Of a stretch of 64,000 nt of DNA, positions 30,046-40,133 are shown piece by piece (the first letter of the stretch is position 1; each line of letters starts with the position of its first letter). The notes under the pieces were generated by a model. That model had not been told where the DNA came from. It worked only from the letters and a program-made list of their open reading frames with translations, and made no database searches. The position numbers and the translations under genes are program-made. The stretch covers positions 534,001 through 598,000 of the forward strand of contig CP048470.1 in the NCBI GenBank assembly GCA_025559845.1, given 5' to 3'. This DNA comes from Agrobacterium tumefaciens (GTDB taxonomy: Bacteria; Pseudomonadota; Alphaproteobacteria; Rhizobiales; Rhizobiaceae).

Positions 30046-30812
30046 ACATTCTCCAGTTGTTGGGTGCGAAGCCAGGCTTCCAGGGTGATATCTCCGCGGT
30101 GAGGAATTGCTGCCGGGACAAGCGAGCCCACGTGAACTGGGGCACCGAAGTAACCAAGGGAAGCATCAGCACTCACGCTGCGCTTGTCGCCTCTGGTGGC
30201 CAAATAGGTTCTCATCAGAGTTTCGAAGGGCGCCCGATCAGGGCCTGCAAGATCAATGGTGCCATTGCGCGGTTTATCGAGTGCGACCTTGACCAGAGCA
30301 GCAGCAACGTCATCTGCTGCAATGGGCTGGAAATCGATCGCAGGCACTCTTACGCTACCCTCTACAGTGTAGGCGTCGGCCAATGTTTCCATAAATTCGT
30401 AAAACTGCGTGGCACGGACGATGGTGTAATCTTGTCCTGATCCTTTTACTGCGCGCTCCTGTGCCTGCTTGCCGCTCATATACGGATTGGCGACCAGGTC
30501 ATCTGTGCCCACGATCGACAGAATGACATGGTGCTGCACACCAGCAGTCTTCTCTGCGGCCACGAGATTTAGGCTGGACGTCTCGAAAAAGTTGCGAATG
30601 ACGGGCTCATCGAAGGACATCATGTTTGAAACATCGATGACCGCGTCTGCACCGGCGAGAGCATTGTCCAACCCCTCACCCGTGAAAGCGTTTATACCAT
30701 TGCTTGGACTTGCCGCGACTGCCTCATGACCGGCGCTGCGAAGAATGGCGACGGCCTTCGCGCCGATAAGACCCGTGCCGCCGATGACGACAATCTTCTT
30801 GGAATTACTCAT
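30042..30812 (-). CDS. NmrA-like NAD(P)-binding protein (atypical SDR)
   Basis: This is a 256-residue Rossmann protein with an N-terminal glycine motif GGTGLIGAKA and an atypical-SDR body (DVSNMMSFDEP, VRATQFYEF). Members of the NmrA/azoreductase-like group sense redox state or reduce quinones; no catalytic YxxxK is obvious. It leads a two-gene unit with the secreted cupin. The promoter must lie in the 606-bp gap shared with the divergent chemotaxis operon. Confidence 0.82.
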   Translation of the reverse strand: MSNSKKIVVIGGTGLIGAKAVAILRSAGHEAVAASPSNGINAFTGEGLDNALAGADAVIDVSNMMSFDEPVIRNFFETSSLNLVAAEKTAGVQHHVILSIVGTDDLVANPYMSGKQAQERAVKGSGQDYTIVRATQFYEFMETLADAYTVEGSVRVPAIDFQPIAADDVAAALVKVALDKPRNGTIDLAGPDRAPFETLMRTYLATRGDKRSVSADASLGYFGAPVHVGSLVPAAIPHRGDITLEAWLRTQQLENV

Positions 30813-31418
30813 TTCAGTTCCTCCTTTGGCGACGCACAGCCGCTCGCATTGTCTGGGTTAAGATCATCAAGCTGCTCAGATGAACCGGCGGCGCTCTCAA
30901 ATGCATTTCACGCCCTATTCATGGATAAACTTTATCCGCGATTGGATTGATGGTCAACTGCCTGCGACTGAACGAAGCGTTCAACCCCCGTTGACGGCCG
31001 CACAAGCAATCACAAAAAAGTCAAGATTGGAGAGGCCGTCCCGATCTCGCGACCTGCTCAGATCAGCAAACCTGTGAAAATGTTCACTAATGGAAAAATC
31101 GACGACGGTAGCCGTGGTTCAAACGCAGCTCAGCTTCGTCTTCATCTAGACGTTTTCGCAACAAGCAAAGGGCTCAACTTCATCGCTATAGACGCATTTA
31201 TAAGCAAGATTTAATTCACTGTTAATCAAGATATGATCAATTCTCCATACCAAAAAGTTGTCTGCATGAAGCCTTTCCCGCAGAAGCTTTATTTTTACTG
31301 ATCACATGACGTGGTCGGTCTTTTCCCAAAAAAATGTTTTCTAACTGTCGAATTCTATCCGTGATCGCGGAGGCTTTCGCACGTCAATATGTTGGCAATT
31401 CAGCGATAGCGAGGACAT
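30813..31418. other. 606-bp intergenic region between nmrA-like gene and chemotaxis operon
   Basis: No convincing gene is present. The longest open frame (30880-31077, 65 codons) has no ribosome site and unremarkable composition. The right half (about 31080-31420) is markedly AT-rich for this window. It holds a TTAA-N7-TTAA site at 31211-31225. The start of the chemotaxis operon has GCGAGGA just upstream. Confidence 0.6.
31211..31225. promoter_or_regulatory. CtrA-like site TTAA-N7-TTAA
   Basis: TTAA (31211-31214), seven bases, TTAA (31222-31225) is the full CtrA consensus known from Caulobacter and rhizobia. It is 194 bp upstream of the chemotaxis operon, a class of genes often under CtrA control in alphaproteobacteria. 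At this base composition such an 8-base motif could occur by chance about once per few windows, so position is what gives it weight. Confidence 0.5.
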
Positions 31419-32549
31419 GTGCAAATCGTATTGGTCGATGACAGCAAATCAATTCTTGTTGCCTTGGATGCGGCGATCCGGGGCCTCCCCGGGCTCAGAA
31501 AAATCGTCGGTTTTATCGATCCAGTCGAGGCACTGGAGTTTTGCCGCGACAACGCCGTCGATCTGCTTGTGGTCGACTATACGATGCCGAAATACAATGG
31601 CATCGAACTCGTCGAAGCACTCAAGGCCTACAAGCATTTTTCGCACGTGCCTGTGATCATGATCACATCTGAAACAGCCCGACCAATCCTCATCGAAGCA
31701 ATCGAAGCTGGCATTACCGAGTTCATCAACAAGCCTTTCGACCCGATTGAGCTTAAAGCGCGTGTCCGTAATCTCCTCGACTTGCGCAGAGCACAGCGCG
31801 ATCTCGCTGGCCAGGCAAGCAGGCTGGTGGGTGAGGTGCAGAAAGCTACCCGCCAGCTTGCAGCCCGGGAGGAGGAAATCATTTGGCGCCTGGCGCGCGC
31901 GATTGAGTTTCGCGACGGCCACACTGGCGACCATATCTCCCGGGTCGCACAAATCAGCATGCTTATCGCGAAAGATCTAGGCCTCGACGAAGACCATTGC
32001 CGAATGATCTATCTTGCCGCCCCGCTTCACGACGTTGGCAAGATCGGCATCTCTGACAGCGTGCTACTGAAGCCGGGCCGTCTGACGGACGACGAGATCA
32101 CCGAGATGCGAAAGCATGTCGGCATCGGCGTACAGATCCTTGAAAAGGGAACGTCCGAACTCTTGCGCGTTGCAGAAGCCATTGCTGGCGGCCATCACGA
32201 GAAGTGGGATGGCACCGGATATCCTCACGAAATTGCTGGCGAACTTATTCCGCTGGAAGCCCGTATCGTTGCAATTGCCGACGTCTTCGAAGCCCTGTGT
32301 TCAGAGCGCCCCTACAAGAAGGCATGGTCCGTTGACGAGGCCTATGCACACATCGATGCGCAAAGCGGCATTCACTTCGATCCGGACTGCGTGGCAGCTT
32401 TCCAGCGCCAGTGGCCGCAGATCGAGAGGTTGATGGCTGGCCATGAACTTCTGGAGATTGAGGTTCCAAGCCTCGAGATGCCGGATGAGGCCCAATCGAC
32501 GGACGATCGGATCACTCACATTACACGGGAGGTTCCCAATGTCGGGTGA
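31419..32549 (+). CDS. response regulator with HD-GYP domain (c-di-GMP phosphodiesterase type)
   Basis: This is a 376-residue RpfG-like protein. The receiver domain has acidic residues D7-D8 and phospho-acceptor Asp53 (VVDYTMP). A coiled linker (about 125-160) leads to an HD-GYP domain with His204-Asp205 (LHDVGKIG) and HHEKWDGTGYP at 259-269. All signature residues are intact, so it should degrade cyclic-di-GMP when phosphorylated. It starts with GTG 31419 behind GCGAGGA; the ATG at 31417 is out of frame. It heads the chemotaxis operon and overlaps the STAS gene by 11 bp, suggesting that the pathway kinase also controls c-di-GMP. Confidence 0.9.
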   Translation: MQIVLVDDSKSILVALDAAIRGLPGLRKIVGFIDPVEALEFCRDNAVDLLVVDYTMPKYNGIELVEALKAYKHFSHVPVIMITSETARPILIEAIEAGITEFINKPFDPIELKARVRNLLDLRRAQRDLAGQASRLVGEVQKATRQLAAREEEIIWRLARAIEFRDGHTGDHISRVAQISMLIAKDLGLDEDHCRMIYLAAPLHDVGKIGISDSVLLKPGRLTDDEITEMRKHVGIGVQILEKGTSELLRVAEAIAGGHHEKWDGTGYPHEIAGELIPLEARIVAIADVFEALCSERPYKKAWSVDEAYAHIDAQSGIHFDPDCVAAFQRQWPQIERLMAGHELLEIEVPSLEMPDEAQSTDDRITHITREVPNVG

Positions 32550-32862
32550 AGCCACGAAAAACACATTGGTGATGCCAAAGGCCCTGTCCATACGCTCGAT
32601 TTCGGCCGCGCACAGTCTTCTCCTCCAGGGCCTCGAAAACACCGATACCCTTATCATAGAGGTGCCTGATGATGCCGACGCGGACCTGAGCTTTGTGCAA
32701 CTCATCGAAGCTTGCCGCAAATCTGCGGCGCAAGAGAACAAAACCATAACTTTGAAAGATCCAGCAGACGGCCAGGTTCTGCAGACACTCCGACGGGGCG
32801 GTTTCCTGTCGCGGATGGATGACGCCTCGCGCCAGTTCTGGCTGCATGGAAAGGACCTATAA
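32539..32862 (+). CDS. STAS-domain protein
   Basis: This 107-residue protein has a single STAS-like fold: LVMPKALSIRSISAAHSLLLQGL, a buried strand TLIIEVPDD, then LSFVQLIEACRKSA and LQTLRRGGFL. It resembles the STAS proteins found in many alphaproteobacterial chemotaxis clusters, where the role is unknown; it may act as an adaptor or anti-sigma-like partner. The usual phosphorylatable Ser after the second strand is replaced by Asp/Leu (DADLSFVQ), so regulation by phosphorylation is doubtful. ATG 32539 has GGGAGG upstream. It overlaps the HD-GYP gene and is 4 bp from cheY. Confidence 0.75.
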   Translation: MSGEATKNTLVMPKALSIRSISAAHSLLLQGLENTDTLIIEVPDDADADLSFVQLIEACRKSAAQENKTITLKDPADGQVLQTLRRGGFLSRMDDASRQFWLHGKDL

Positions 32863-32866
32863 TAGA

Positions 32867-33235
32867 ATGAGCGCGCATATTCTGACAGTCGACGATTCCG
32901 CCAGCATCCGTATGACAACCAAAATTGCCCTGACAGGCGCCGGTTATCAGATCACCGAGGCTGTCGACGGACAGGACGGTCTTGGCAAGGCAAAGGCCGC
33001 GAACTTCGACCTGATCATCACCGACCTCAACATGCCGAACATGAACGGTCTCGAAATGATCGAGGCCCTTCGTCAGTCTCCGGCCCATACCGGCATTCCG
33101 ATCATCTTCCTCACGACGGAATCCGACGCCGATATGAAAGCGCGTGCCAAGGCCGCAGGCGCAACCGGTTGGCTGACGAAGCCTTTTGACGCGGAACATC
33201 TGGTCAAGATCGTCAAAAAGGTCCTTGGAAAATGA
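32867..33235 (+). CDS. cheY: chemotaxis response regulator CheY
   Basis: This is a 122-residue single receiver domain. The acidic pair D9-D10, phospho-acceptor Asp53 (IITDLNMP), the switch Thr in FLTTES, and the conserved Lys in LTKPFD are all present. It should be phosphorylated by the CheA encoded next, whose ATG overlaps its stop by 4 bp. Output could be the flagellar motor, the phosphatase-like protein at 40848-42578, or a phosphate sink. Start ATG 32867. Confidence 0.93.
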   Translation: MSAHILTVDDSASIRMTTKIALTGAGYQITEAVDGQDGLGKAKAANFDLIITDLNMPNMNGLEMIEALRQSPAHTGIPIIFLTTESDADMKARAKAAGATGWLTKPFDAEHLVKIVKKVLGK

Positions 33236-35199
33236 CCACACTGGACCCCATTCAGGTTTTTAGGACAGAAGCAGCTGAGCTTTTCGAGCAGATTGAAAGC
33301 GGTCTGTTGGACCTGCTGCATGATCTGACCGATCAGGACCAGATCGACGCGGTTTTCCGCGGATTGCATACTCTGAAGGGGTCCGGCGCAATGTTCGGGT
33401 TCGAAGCGCTCGCTGCTTTCACCCACCATTGCGAGACAGCATTCGATCGCGTGCGGAAGGGCGAGGTTCCGGCGACCAGCGAGTTGGTGGCCGCCGTCCT
33501 CGAAGCACAGGATCACATGCAGGCATTGGTCGAAAACCCGCATGGCGTTCAAGGCAACGTCGGCGAACGACTTCTTGCCAGACTACACGCTGCTGTCGGT
33601 GCGGGTGGCGACAGTGGCGTTCTCACCCATCTTCCAACTCAGAGCACGGCAGACAAACCATCGACGATACGTTCCTCCACCTGGGAAATCCGGTTTAGAT
33701 TGCCGGTCAACGCCATGGCGAACGGGACAAACCCTCTTGGTCTGCTCGATGAATTGGCGGAACTCGGCGAGTGCGAAATTGTTGCCGATACCTCCACCGT
33801 TCCTTCGCTTGAGGTACTGAACCCGAGCGACCTCCACCTCGGCTGGACAGTCCGCTTGACGACGGAGCAACCGCAATCGGCGATCGATGACGTCTTCATC
33901 TTTGTCATGGACGACATGGAAATCGACGTACGTGAAATCAAGGCGGCGGTCGTGACAGCGCCGATCGTTCCCGAACCGCTTGCGGAGACCAAAAAGGCTG
34001 CAGTCGAACCAAAAGGTAACAAGACCGCCGAAAACGTCCGCGTACCTGCGGAACGACTGGATGAGTTGATGGATCGGGTCGGCGAACTGGTCATCGCCCA
34101 ATCACGCCTCTCGCAGTTGGCAGGTGGCAGCGCGGATATCCTGTTGCGGTCAGTATCAGAAGATGTCGAACGTCTTTCTGGCGAACTGCGCGACACGATG
34201 ATGGTGTTGCGCATGGTGCCAATCGCCCAGCTATTTGGCCGTTTCCGGCGCCTCATCCATGATCTGGCACGGGAGACCGGCAAACAGATCGAACTCGAGA
34301 CCGAAGGCGAAAGCACGGAGGTGGACAAAGCCGTCATCGAGCGCCTTGCAGACCCGCTTATCCACCTTGTTCGCAACTCCTGCGACCACGGTCTTGAAAA
34401 GAGCGATGAACGTATCGCGGCCGGGAAACCGGCCAAGGGTTGCATCACCCTCGTTGCCCGTCAGTCCGGCGGTGATGTGACCATTACGATCCGTGACGAT
34501 GGGCGGGGCATCGACCGTCAACGGGTTCGCGCCAAGGCAGAGGCCTCCGGCTTGCTGGCTGCAAATGCGCAAGTCAGCGATCAGGACCTGTTGCAGATGA
34601 TCTTCCAGCCTGGCTTCTCAACAGCGGCAGAAGTTACAAATCTGTCTGGCCGTGGTGTCGGCATGGATGTCGTGAAAAAAAGCGTGGAAGCCTTAAGGGG
34701 CACGATCAACATCGTCAGCGAACCGGGCGTCGGCTCAGAAATCTCGCTTGCGATCCCGTTGACGCTGGCCATCATCGACGGCCTTCTCGTGCGCGTCGGC
34801 AATGGCTGCTACGTTATCCCGCTGTCGGCTGTGGAAGAATGCCTCGAACTGTCACCTGAAGACGACATCCGTTCGCGTGGCCGCTCCTTCATTTCGCTGC
34901 GCGAAAGCCTTGTCCCCTTTATCCGCCTGCGCGAACTGTTCCACACCGGTACGGCGCCGGGCGAATTCCAGAAAGTTGTCGTGGTTTCGACGGGCTCCGA
35001 GCGCGTCGGACTGGTGGTGGACCAGATCATCGGCGACCACCAGACGGTCATCAAGGCCATGTCCAAACTGCACCATGACGTCGCGACCTTCTCCGGTGCA
35101 ACCATCCTCGGCGATGGCAATGTCGCACTCATTCTCGATGTCGCCCATCTGGTTACAGCGGGACAGCAGCAGGAGGCGCAATTGCGGGCGGCAGGATGA
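33232..35199 (+). CDS. cheA: chemotaxis histidine kinase CheA
   Basis: This 655-residue kinase has the standard order. An HPt domain with phospho-His46 (GLHTLKGSGAMFGF) is followed by a linker and a variable region, a dimerisation domain (about 260-330, ERLDELMDRVGELVIAQSRL), an HATPase domain with N box around 378 (HLVRNSCDHGLE), G1 DDGRGID at 422 and G2 GRGVGMDVV at 474, and a C-terminal CheW-like domain. All catalytic boxes are intact. It phosphorylates CheY, CheB and probably the HD-GYP regulator. It overlaps cheY and cheW by 4 bp each. Confidence 0.96.
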   Translation: MTTLDPIQVFRTEAAELFEQIESGLLDLLHDLTDQDQIDAVFRGLHTLKGSGAMFGFEALAAFTHHCETAFDRVRKGEVPATSELVAAVLEAQDHMQALVENPHGVQGNVGERLLARLHAAVGAGGDSGVLTHLPTQSTADKPSTIRSSTWEIRFRLPVNAMANGTNPLGLLDELAELGECEIVADTSTVPSLEVLNPSDLHLGWTVRLTTEQPQSAIDDVFIFVMDDMEIDVREIKAAVVTAPIVPEPLAETKKAAVEPKGNKTAENVRVPAERLDELMDRVGELVIAQSRLSQLAGGSADILLRSVSEDVERLSGELRDTMMVLRMVPIAQLFGRFRRLIHDLARETGKQIELETEGESTEVDKAVIERLADPLIHLVRNSCDHGLEKSDERIAAGKPAKGCITLVARQSGGDVTITIRDDGRGIDRQRVRAKAEASGLLAANAQVSDQDLLQMIFQPGFSTAAEVTNLSGRGVGMDVVKKSVEALRGTINIVSEPGVGSEISLAIPLTLAIIDGLLVRVGNGCYVIPLSAVEECLELSPEDDIRSRGRSFISLRESLVPFIRLRELFHTGTAPGEFQKVVVVSTGSERVGLVVDQIIGDHQTVIKAMSKLHHDVATFSGATILGDGNVALILDVAHLVTAGQQQEAQLRAAG

Positions 35200-35741
35200 A
35201 CCAGCCTTTGTTGAAAAAAACCGACGGATTCTGGGGTGATTTCAGCGAGGTGGAGGTGCTTACCTTCAACATCGCCGGCGAAACCTTTGCCATAGAAGCT
35301 GTGAAAGTACAGGAAATCCTCGACCTTTTGCCAGAAACCGCGGTTCCCGGCGCAAAGCCCTTCGTGGCGAGCGTGATAAACTTTCGCGGCAAGGTCATTC
35401 CCCTTGCCGACATTCGCCTCGCTTTTGGCATGGACGCCACTGAGCGCACGATCGACAGCCGCATCGTCGTCGTCGAGCTTCTGCTCGACAACGAAACCAC
35501 ATTGGTCGGCATCCGCACCGACAAGGTGAATGAGGTAACAACATTTAGCAGGGCCGCTAGCGAACCCCCACCCAGCGTTGGGATGCGGTGGCGCGCAGAT
35601 TACATCCACTGCCTCATCAAACGGGGCAGCGAATTCGTCATTCTTCCAAATCTCACAGCAATTTTCACGGCACACCGCGACGCGGGTCCGGGCGTAGGCA
35701 GCACACGCGGCAACGTCATCGAACTTTCCAAGGAGCATTGA
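35196..35741 (+). CDS. cheW: coupling protein CheW (first copy)
   Basis: This is a 181-residue CheW. A short N-terminal extension precedes the SH3-like barrel ([43 protein letters not shown]). It links the receptor to CheA. It overlaps cheA by 4 bp and is 1 bp from the receptor gene. It is clearly different from the second CheW at 37563, so the operon makes two coupling proteins flanking one receptor. Confidence 0.93.
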   Translation: MNQPLLKKTDGFWGDFSEVEVLTFNIAGETFAIEAVKVQEILDLLPETAVPGAKPFVASVINFRGKVIPLADIRLAFGMDATERTIDSRIVVVELLLDNETTLVGIRTDKVNEVTTFSRAASEPPPSVGMRWRADYIHCLIKRGSEFVILPNLTAIFTAHRDAGPGVGSTRGNVIELSKEH

Positions 35742-35742
35742 T

Positions 35743-37563
35743 ATGCGATTTACAATCAAGATGAAGCTGGCCGCCGCCTTCGGCTTCCTTATATTGATGC
35801 TTGCCGGAACCGCCGGCTACGGCATTTACAGCCTCGGCGTCTCCAAGGATTCGATGGACGACGTCGTCGAAGGCACGGTCGTGCGTCTCGACAAGGTGCA
35901 TCAGATGAATGCCCTGGCCCTGACGACTGTCCGGTCGCAAAAGAACATGATCCTTTCAACATCGCAGGAAGAAACCCAGCGCCACAAGGCGTCCAGCGAC
36001 GAAAGCCGCAACCATATCAACGCGATGCTCAGCGATATGGCGGCCAGCGCCAGCGCCGAAACACGTGCATACTGGACGGACCTTCAGGCGATCACAAAAG
36101 CGTTCGAAGCGAGCGACGATCGCGTGCGCGAACTGGTCGCGCAGGGCAACACTTCGCTTGCTGCGTCGTTCTCCTCCGGGGATGGTCGCCTGGCGGCCAA
36201 TGCCTTGACGCAAAAGCTGGATGAAGGCGTCAAGATGAACCGCGATCGTCTTGAAGCCGCCAAGCAAGCGGCAAATGACGCTTACGAACAGACCCGCACC
36301 CTTCTGATCGGTGCATCGGCGGTTGCCGTCCTCATTGCCGCGGCAACAGCACTCTGGATCGCACTCGGCATCAGCAGCGGCCTGCGCAAGATCATGACGG
36401 TTGCCGAAGCAGTTTCGGTTGGCGACCTCAACCAGAACGTCGAGATCAAAACGAATGACGAGATCAAGGATCTCGTAAACCGTATCAACGTTATGACCGG
36501 CAACCTGCGCAACACCGCCAGCATTGCAGACCGCATCGCCGATGGCGACCTAACCGTCATGCCGAAGCCGCTGTCAGAGCGCGATACGCTTGGTCTTGCG
36601 CTCGAACGTATGGTCGAACGCCTGCGTGGTATCGTTGCAGATGCTCTTTCCGCTTCCGACAACGTTTCTTCCGGCAGCCAGGAGCTGTCTGCGAGTTCCG
36701 AGCAGTTGAGCCAGGGCGCTACAGAACAGGCATCGTCTGCCGAAGAGGCATCGGCCTCGATGGAGGAGATGGCTGCCAACATCAAGCAGAATGCAGACAA
36801 TGCCGCACAGACGGAGAAGATCGCTCGCCAGTCGTCGAAAGATGCCGAAGCCAGCGGCGAAGCCGTCAACCGCGCAGTGGTCGCGATGCGCACCATCGCA
36901 GAGAAGATTTCGATCGTGCAGGAAATTGCCCGTCAGACCGACCTTCTCGCGCTGAACGCTGCGGTCGAGGCCGCACGTGCCGGTGAACACGGCAAGGGCT
37001 TTGCCGTCGTGGCGTCGGAAGTCCGCAAACTCGCCGAACGCAGCCAGGCCGCGGCGGCTGAAATCAGCTCGCTCTCCGGCGAGACGGTGAAGGTGGCGAC
37101 GGATGCGGGTGACATGCTGAACCGTTTGGTTCCGGATATCCGCAAGACGGCAGAACTGGTTGCCGAGATCTCTGCCGCATGCCGCGAACAGGATATCGGG
37201 GCCGCACAGATAAACGAGGCGATCCAGCAGCTCGACAAGGTCACGCAGCAGAACTCCGGCGCATCCGAAGAAATGTCGGCGACATCGGAAGAGCTGGCTG
37301 CACAGGCAGAGGAACTGCAGAGCAGCATCGCCTTCTTCAAGGTTGACGCTTCAGGTCTCTCGTCGCACCCGGCTCAAGTTTTGCGCCGTCCAGCCGCAAA
37401 GCCTGTCGCTACCCCACGGACAACCACAAAACCTGCTCTCGCACGCAAGCCTCACACGGATAATTCTGTCGGTGCTCAGCAAGCCCGCGCCAAGGGTTTT
37501 GCATTGGACATGTCCATGGGCGGTCCTGACGCCGATGATGCGGATTTCCGCGAAAGCGCCTGA
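35743..37563 (+). CDS. methyl-accepting chemotaxis protein, transmembrane
   Basis: This 606-residue receptor has a first membrane helix at residues 8-30, a periplasmic helical sensor domain of about 155 residues, and a second membrane helix at about 186-208. HAMP follows, then a long signalling hairpin. The tip is canonical ([21 protein letters not shown], then [18 protein letters not shown]). The C-terminus is a Pro/Ala/Lys-rich tail ending ESA and lacks an NWxxF pentapeptide, so CheR must find it without a tether. It is the only receptor of the operon and lies between two cheW genes. Confidence 0.95.
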   Translation: MRFTIKMKLAAAFGFLILMLAGTAGYGIYSLGVSKDSMDDVVEGTVVRLDKVHQMNALALTTVRSQKNMILSTSQEETQRHKASSDESRNHINAMLSDMAASASAETRAYWTDLQAITKAFEASDDRVRELVAQGNTSLAASFSSGDGRLAANALTQKLDEGVKMNRDRLEAAKQAANDAYEQTRTLLIGASAVAVLIAAATALWIALGISSGLRKIMTVAEAVSVGDLNQNVEIKTNDEIKDLVNRINVMTGNLRNTASIADRIADGDLTVMPKPLSERDTLGLALERMVERLRGIVADALSASDNVSSGSQELSASSEQLSQGATEQASSAEEASASMEEMAANIKQNADNAAQTEKIARQSSKDAEASGEAVNRAVVAMRTIAEKISIVQEIARQTDLLALNAAVEAARAGEHGKGFAVVASEVRKLAERSQAAAAEISSLSGETVKVATDAGDMLNRLVPDIRKTAELVAEISAACREQDIGAAQINEAIQQLDKVTQQNSGASEEMSATSEELAAQAEELQSSIAFFKVDASGLSSHPAQVLRRPAAKPVATPRTTTKPALARKPHTDNSVGAQQARAKGFALDMSMGGPDADDADFRESA

Positions 37564-38060
37564 TGATGACCAGCACGTCCTCCGATTTCCAGTTTGTGAC
37601 GTTCAGCCTCGGCGAGGAAGTCTTCGCGGTTCCTGTGACTGTCGTTCGTGAAATTCTCGACTACGAGGATACTTTCAAAATCCCTCACAGCCCCGAATAT
37701 CTGCTGGGTCTGAGAGACGTGCGTGGGCAAGGCGTGCCCATCATCGACCTTCGCCTGCGGCTCGGTATGAGCCGCAGCGTGAGGACCCCCCATACGCGTG
37801 TGCTGGTGTTGGATATCCCCTTCCCTGCCCGGACACTTGCTGTTGGTCTCGTGGCAGACAAGGTGTTCGAGGTAACGCCTTTCAGCCGCGACCAGATGGA
37901 ATCCGCGCCCGACATCGGTGTTCAATGGAACTGCGACTATATCGCCAGCGTCGTGCGTCGAGAGGGTGACTTTGTTGTCATCATCGACCTGGCAAAACTG
38001 TTTTCGGATGAAGAGAGCGCCCTTGCCCGGCAGAGTGGCAAACCGGTCCAAGCAGCATGA
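37563..38060 (+). CDS. cheW: coupling protein CheW (second copy)
   Basis: This 165-residue CheW has the SH3-like barrel (FVTFSLGEEVFAVPVTVVREIL, GLRDVRGQGVPIIDLRLRLGM, VLVLDIPF). Two adjacent ATGs (37563, 37566) could be the start; the first overlaps the receptor stop by one base. It is not a recent duplicate of the CheW at 35196. It overlaps cheR by 4 bp. Confidence 0.93.
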   Translation: MMTSTSSDFQFVTFSLGEEVFAVPVTVVREILDYEDTFKIPHSPEYLLGLRDVRGQGVPIIDLRLRLGMSRSVRTPHTRVLVLDIPFPARTLAVGLVADKVFEVTPFSRDQMESAPDIGVQWNCDYIASVVRREGDFVVIIDLAKLFSDEESALARQSGKPVQAA

Positions 38061-38917
38061 GGGGAGCCGTTTCCGTGAATGCGTCCGCCGCTGCTTATGA
38101 CGGATTGAGCCAGCGGGATTTCAAGCTGCTCGCCGAGTACATCTACAATTACAGCGGCATAAAAATGCCCGACACCAAACGCACGATGCTTGAGGGGCGT
38201 TTGCGAAAGCGCCTGCGCGCCACAGGCCATGCCACCTTCGGCGAATATTGCAACTTTCTGTTCCGTGAAGACGGGCTGGAAGAAGAAGCGATCTATCTGA
38301 TCGACGTGGTGACCACCAACAAAACGGATTTCTTCCGCGAGCCGAACCATTTCGACTACTTGGAGAAGTTCGCCTTACCGGCATTGGTGAATGAGGGGCA
38401 CAACCGCATTAGAGCCTGGAGTTCTGCCTGCTCGACAGGTGCAGAGCCTTATACCATGGCGATGGTGCTGTCCGAAGCTGTCGATAAACAGGTGATCAGC
38501 AACTTTAGCATCCTCGCCACCGATCTCTCCACCGACGTACTCAGGAAAGCCCATAGCGGCATCTATGCCCGTGAGCTTCTCGATCCAGTTCCGGCAGAAA
38601 TGATGCGCAAATACGTCATGCGCCCGGTCGACGCTGGTCGTCGGGACGTGAGGATTGTTCCAAGGTTGCGGTCAAAAATCGGCTTCGCCCGTCTTAATCT
38701 CATGGATAAGACGTATCAGATCGGCGATGCAGTGCAGCTTATTTTCTGCCGTAACGTTTTGATCTATTTCGACAAGAAAACGCAGACACATGTGCTGACC
38801 GAATTATGCCGTCGCCTGGTGCCGGGCGGCTATCTTTTCATCGGCCATTCCGAAACCATAACCGGTATCGACCTGCCGTTACGCCAGGTCGCCAATACCG
38901 TTTTCAAGAAACAGTAA
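38057..38917 (+). CDS. cheR: chemotaxis methyltransferase CheR
   Basis: This is a 286-residue protein methyltransferase that uses S-adenosylmethionine to methylate receptor glutamates. The basic N-terminal helical domain ([11 protein letters not shown]) is followed by the SAM-binding segment [15 protein letters not shown] and the late [14 protein letters not shown]. No C-terminal TPR is present. ATG 38057 overlaps cheW; GTG 38075 behind GGGGAG is an alternative start. Confidence 0.94.
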   Translation: MRGAVSVNASAAAYDGLSQRDFKLLAEYIYNYSGIKMPDTKRTMLEGRLRKRLRATGHATFGEYCNFLFREDGLEEEAIYLIDVVTTNKTDFFREPNHFDYLEKFALPALVNEGHNRIRAWSSACSTGAEPYTMAMVLSEAVDKQVISNFSILATDLSTDVLRKAHSGIYARELLDPVPAEMMRKYVMRPVDAGRRDVRIVPRLRSKIGFARLNLMDKTYQIGDAVQLIFCRNVLIYFDKKTQTHVLTELCRRLVPGGYLFIGHSETITGIDLPLRQVANTVFKKQ

Positions 38918-38928
38918 CGGCAGGAACC

Positions 38929-40017
38929 ATGTCGAAAAAGATCCGCGTCCTTATTGTCGACGATTCTGCCAGCGTCCGGCAGACCTTGACGCAGGTTCTC
39001 GAGAGCGACCCAAAGATCGAAGTGATCGGAGCCGCATCTGATCCCTTTGTCGCGGCCAAGCGTATCCAGGAAGAAATCCCTGACGTCATTACGCTCGACG
39101 TGGAGATGCCACGCATGGACGGCATCACTTTTCTGCGCAAGATCATGTCGCAAAAACCGATCCCGGTGGTCATGTGCTCGTCATTGACGGAAGCCGGATC
39201 GGAAACACTGCTGCAGGCTCTGGAAGCGGGTGCTGTCGACATAATTCTCAAACCAAAAATCGCTGCGGCAGATCATCTTGCCGAGCAGGCTTCCCGCATC
39301 TGCGAGGTCGTCAAAAGTGCTGCCCATGCCCGCGTCGGAAATGCACGCCCTGCCCTCCGATCAGCCTCGGCCAGCGGTCCCCTAGCCAAACTGACGGCCG
39401 ATGCCGTGCTGCCGCCCCCGTCAGGCAAGGCGATGGCGCGGACCACAGAAATGGTGATCTGTGTCGGTGCGTCCACGGGCGGGACCGAAGCGTTGCGTGA
39501 AATGCTCATGAGGCTACCGGCAAACTCTCCCGGTATGGTTATCGTCCAGCATATGCCGGAGAAATTCACCGCAGCCTTTGCAAAGCGTCTGAACAGCTTG
39601 TGCGATGTGGAAATCAAGGAAGCAGAGGACGGTGACCCGGTTTTGCGTGGTCATGTGCTGATTGCGCCGGGCGACAAGCACATGCTGCTGGAACGGCAAG
39701 GGGCCCGCTACCGTGTCTCAATTCGCAGCGGCCCTCTGGTTTCACGGCATCGCCCATCTGTCGACGTCCTGTTTCGCTCATCCGCACGCGCCGCAGGGGC
39801 AAATGCAATGGGTATCATCATGACCGGCATGGGCGACGACGGTGCTCGCGGCATGTTGGAGATGCATCAGGCTGGTGCTTTCACAGTTGCTCAGGACGAA
39901 GCATCGTCCGTCGTTTTCGGCATGCCCAAGGAAGCAATTGCGCATGGCGGTGTCGACAAGATCCTTCACCTCGACAAGATTGCGCAGGAAATCCTGGCAG
40001 AGGATCGCCGTCGTTAA
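38929..40017 (+). CDS. cheB: receptor methylesterase/response regulator CheB
   Basis: This 362-residue protein has a receiver domain (D11-D12, phospho-Asp57 in [11 protein letters not shown]) and a methylesterase domain. The catalytic triad is readable as Ser in [10 protein letters not shown], His in [12 protein letters not shown], and Asp in MGDDGARGM. It removes methyl groups from, or deamidates, receptor residues. Start ATG 38929 has CAGGAACC upstream. It is the last che gene before the ParA-like gene, 116 bp away. Confidence 0.95.
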   Translation: MSKKIRVLIVDDSASVRQTLTQVLESDPKIEVIGAASDPFVAAKRIQEEIPDVITLDVEMPRMDGITFLRKIMSQKPIPVVMCSSLTEAGSETLLQALEAGAVDIILKPKIAAADHLAEQASRICEVVKSAAHARVGNARPALRSASASGPLAKLTADAVLPPPSGKAMARTTEMVICVGASTGGTEALREMLMRLPANSPGMVIVQHMPEKFTAAFAKRLNSLCDVEIKEAEDGDPVLRGHVLIAPGDKHMLLERQGARYRVSIRSGPLVSRHRPSVDVLFRSSARAAGANAMGIIMTGMGDDGARGMLEMHQAGAFTVAQDEASSVVFGMPKEAIAHGGVDKILHLDKIAQEILAEDRRR

Positions 40018-40133
40018 TATCGCCGACTGTTTTACCCGGCGTTAACCAAACTCGCCAATGATGCTGGCAACACCATGCAACAGGTGCGTTGAGCGAGGCA
40101 TGACTGTCTCCGACCAATCTTCCGGGTCATTCC

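Noticed and set aside
30880..31077. 65-codon frame in the long gap before the chemotaxis operon
   Set aside because: No ribosome site, no similarity that I recognise, and it ends before the AT-rich promoter region; treated as non-coding.
35196..38060. Recent tandem duplication giving two cheW genes
   Set aside because: The two CheW proteins differ in length and in most positions apart from the family core, so an old paralogous pair fits better than a recent repeat.
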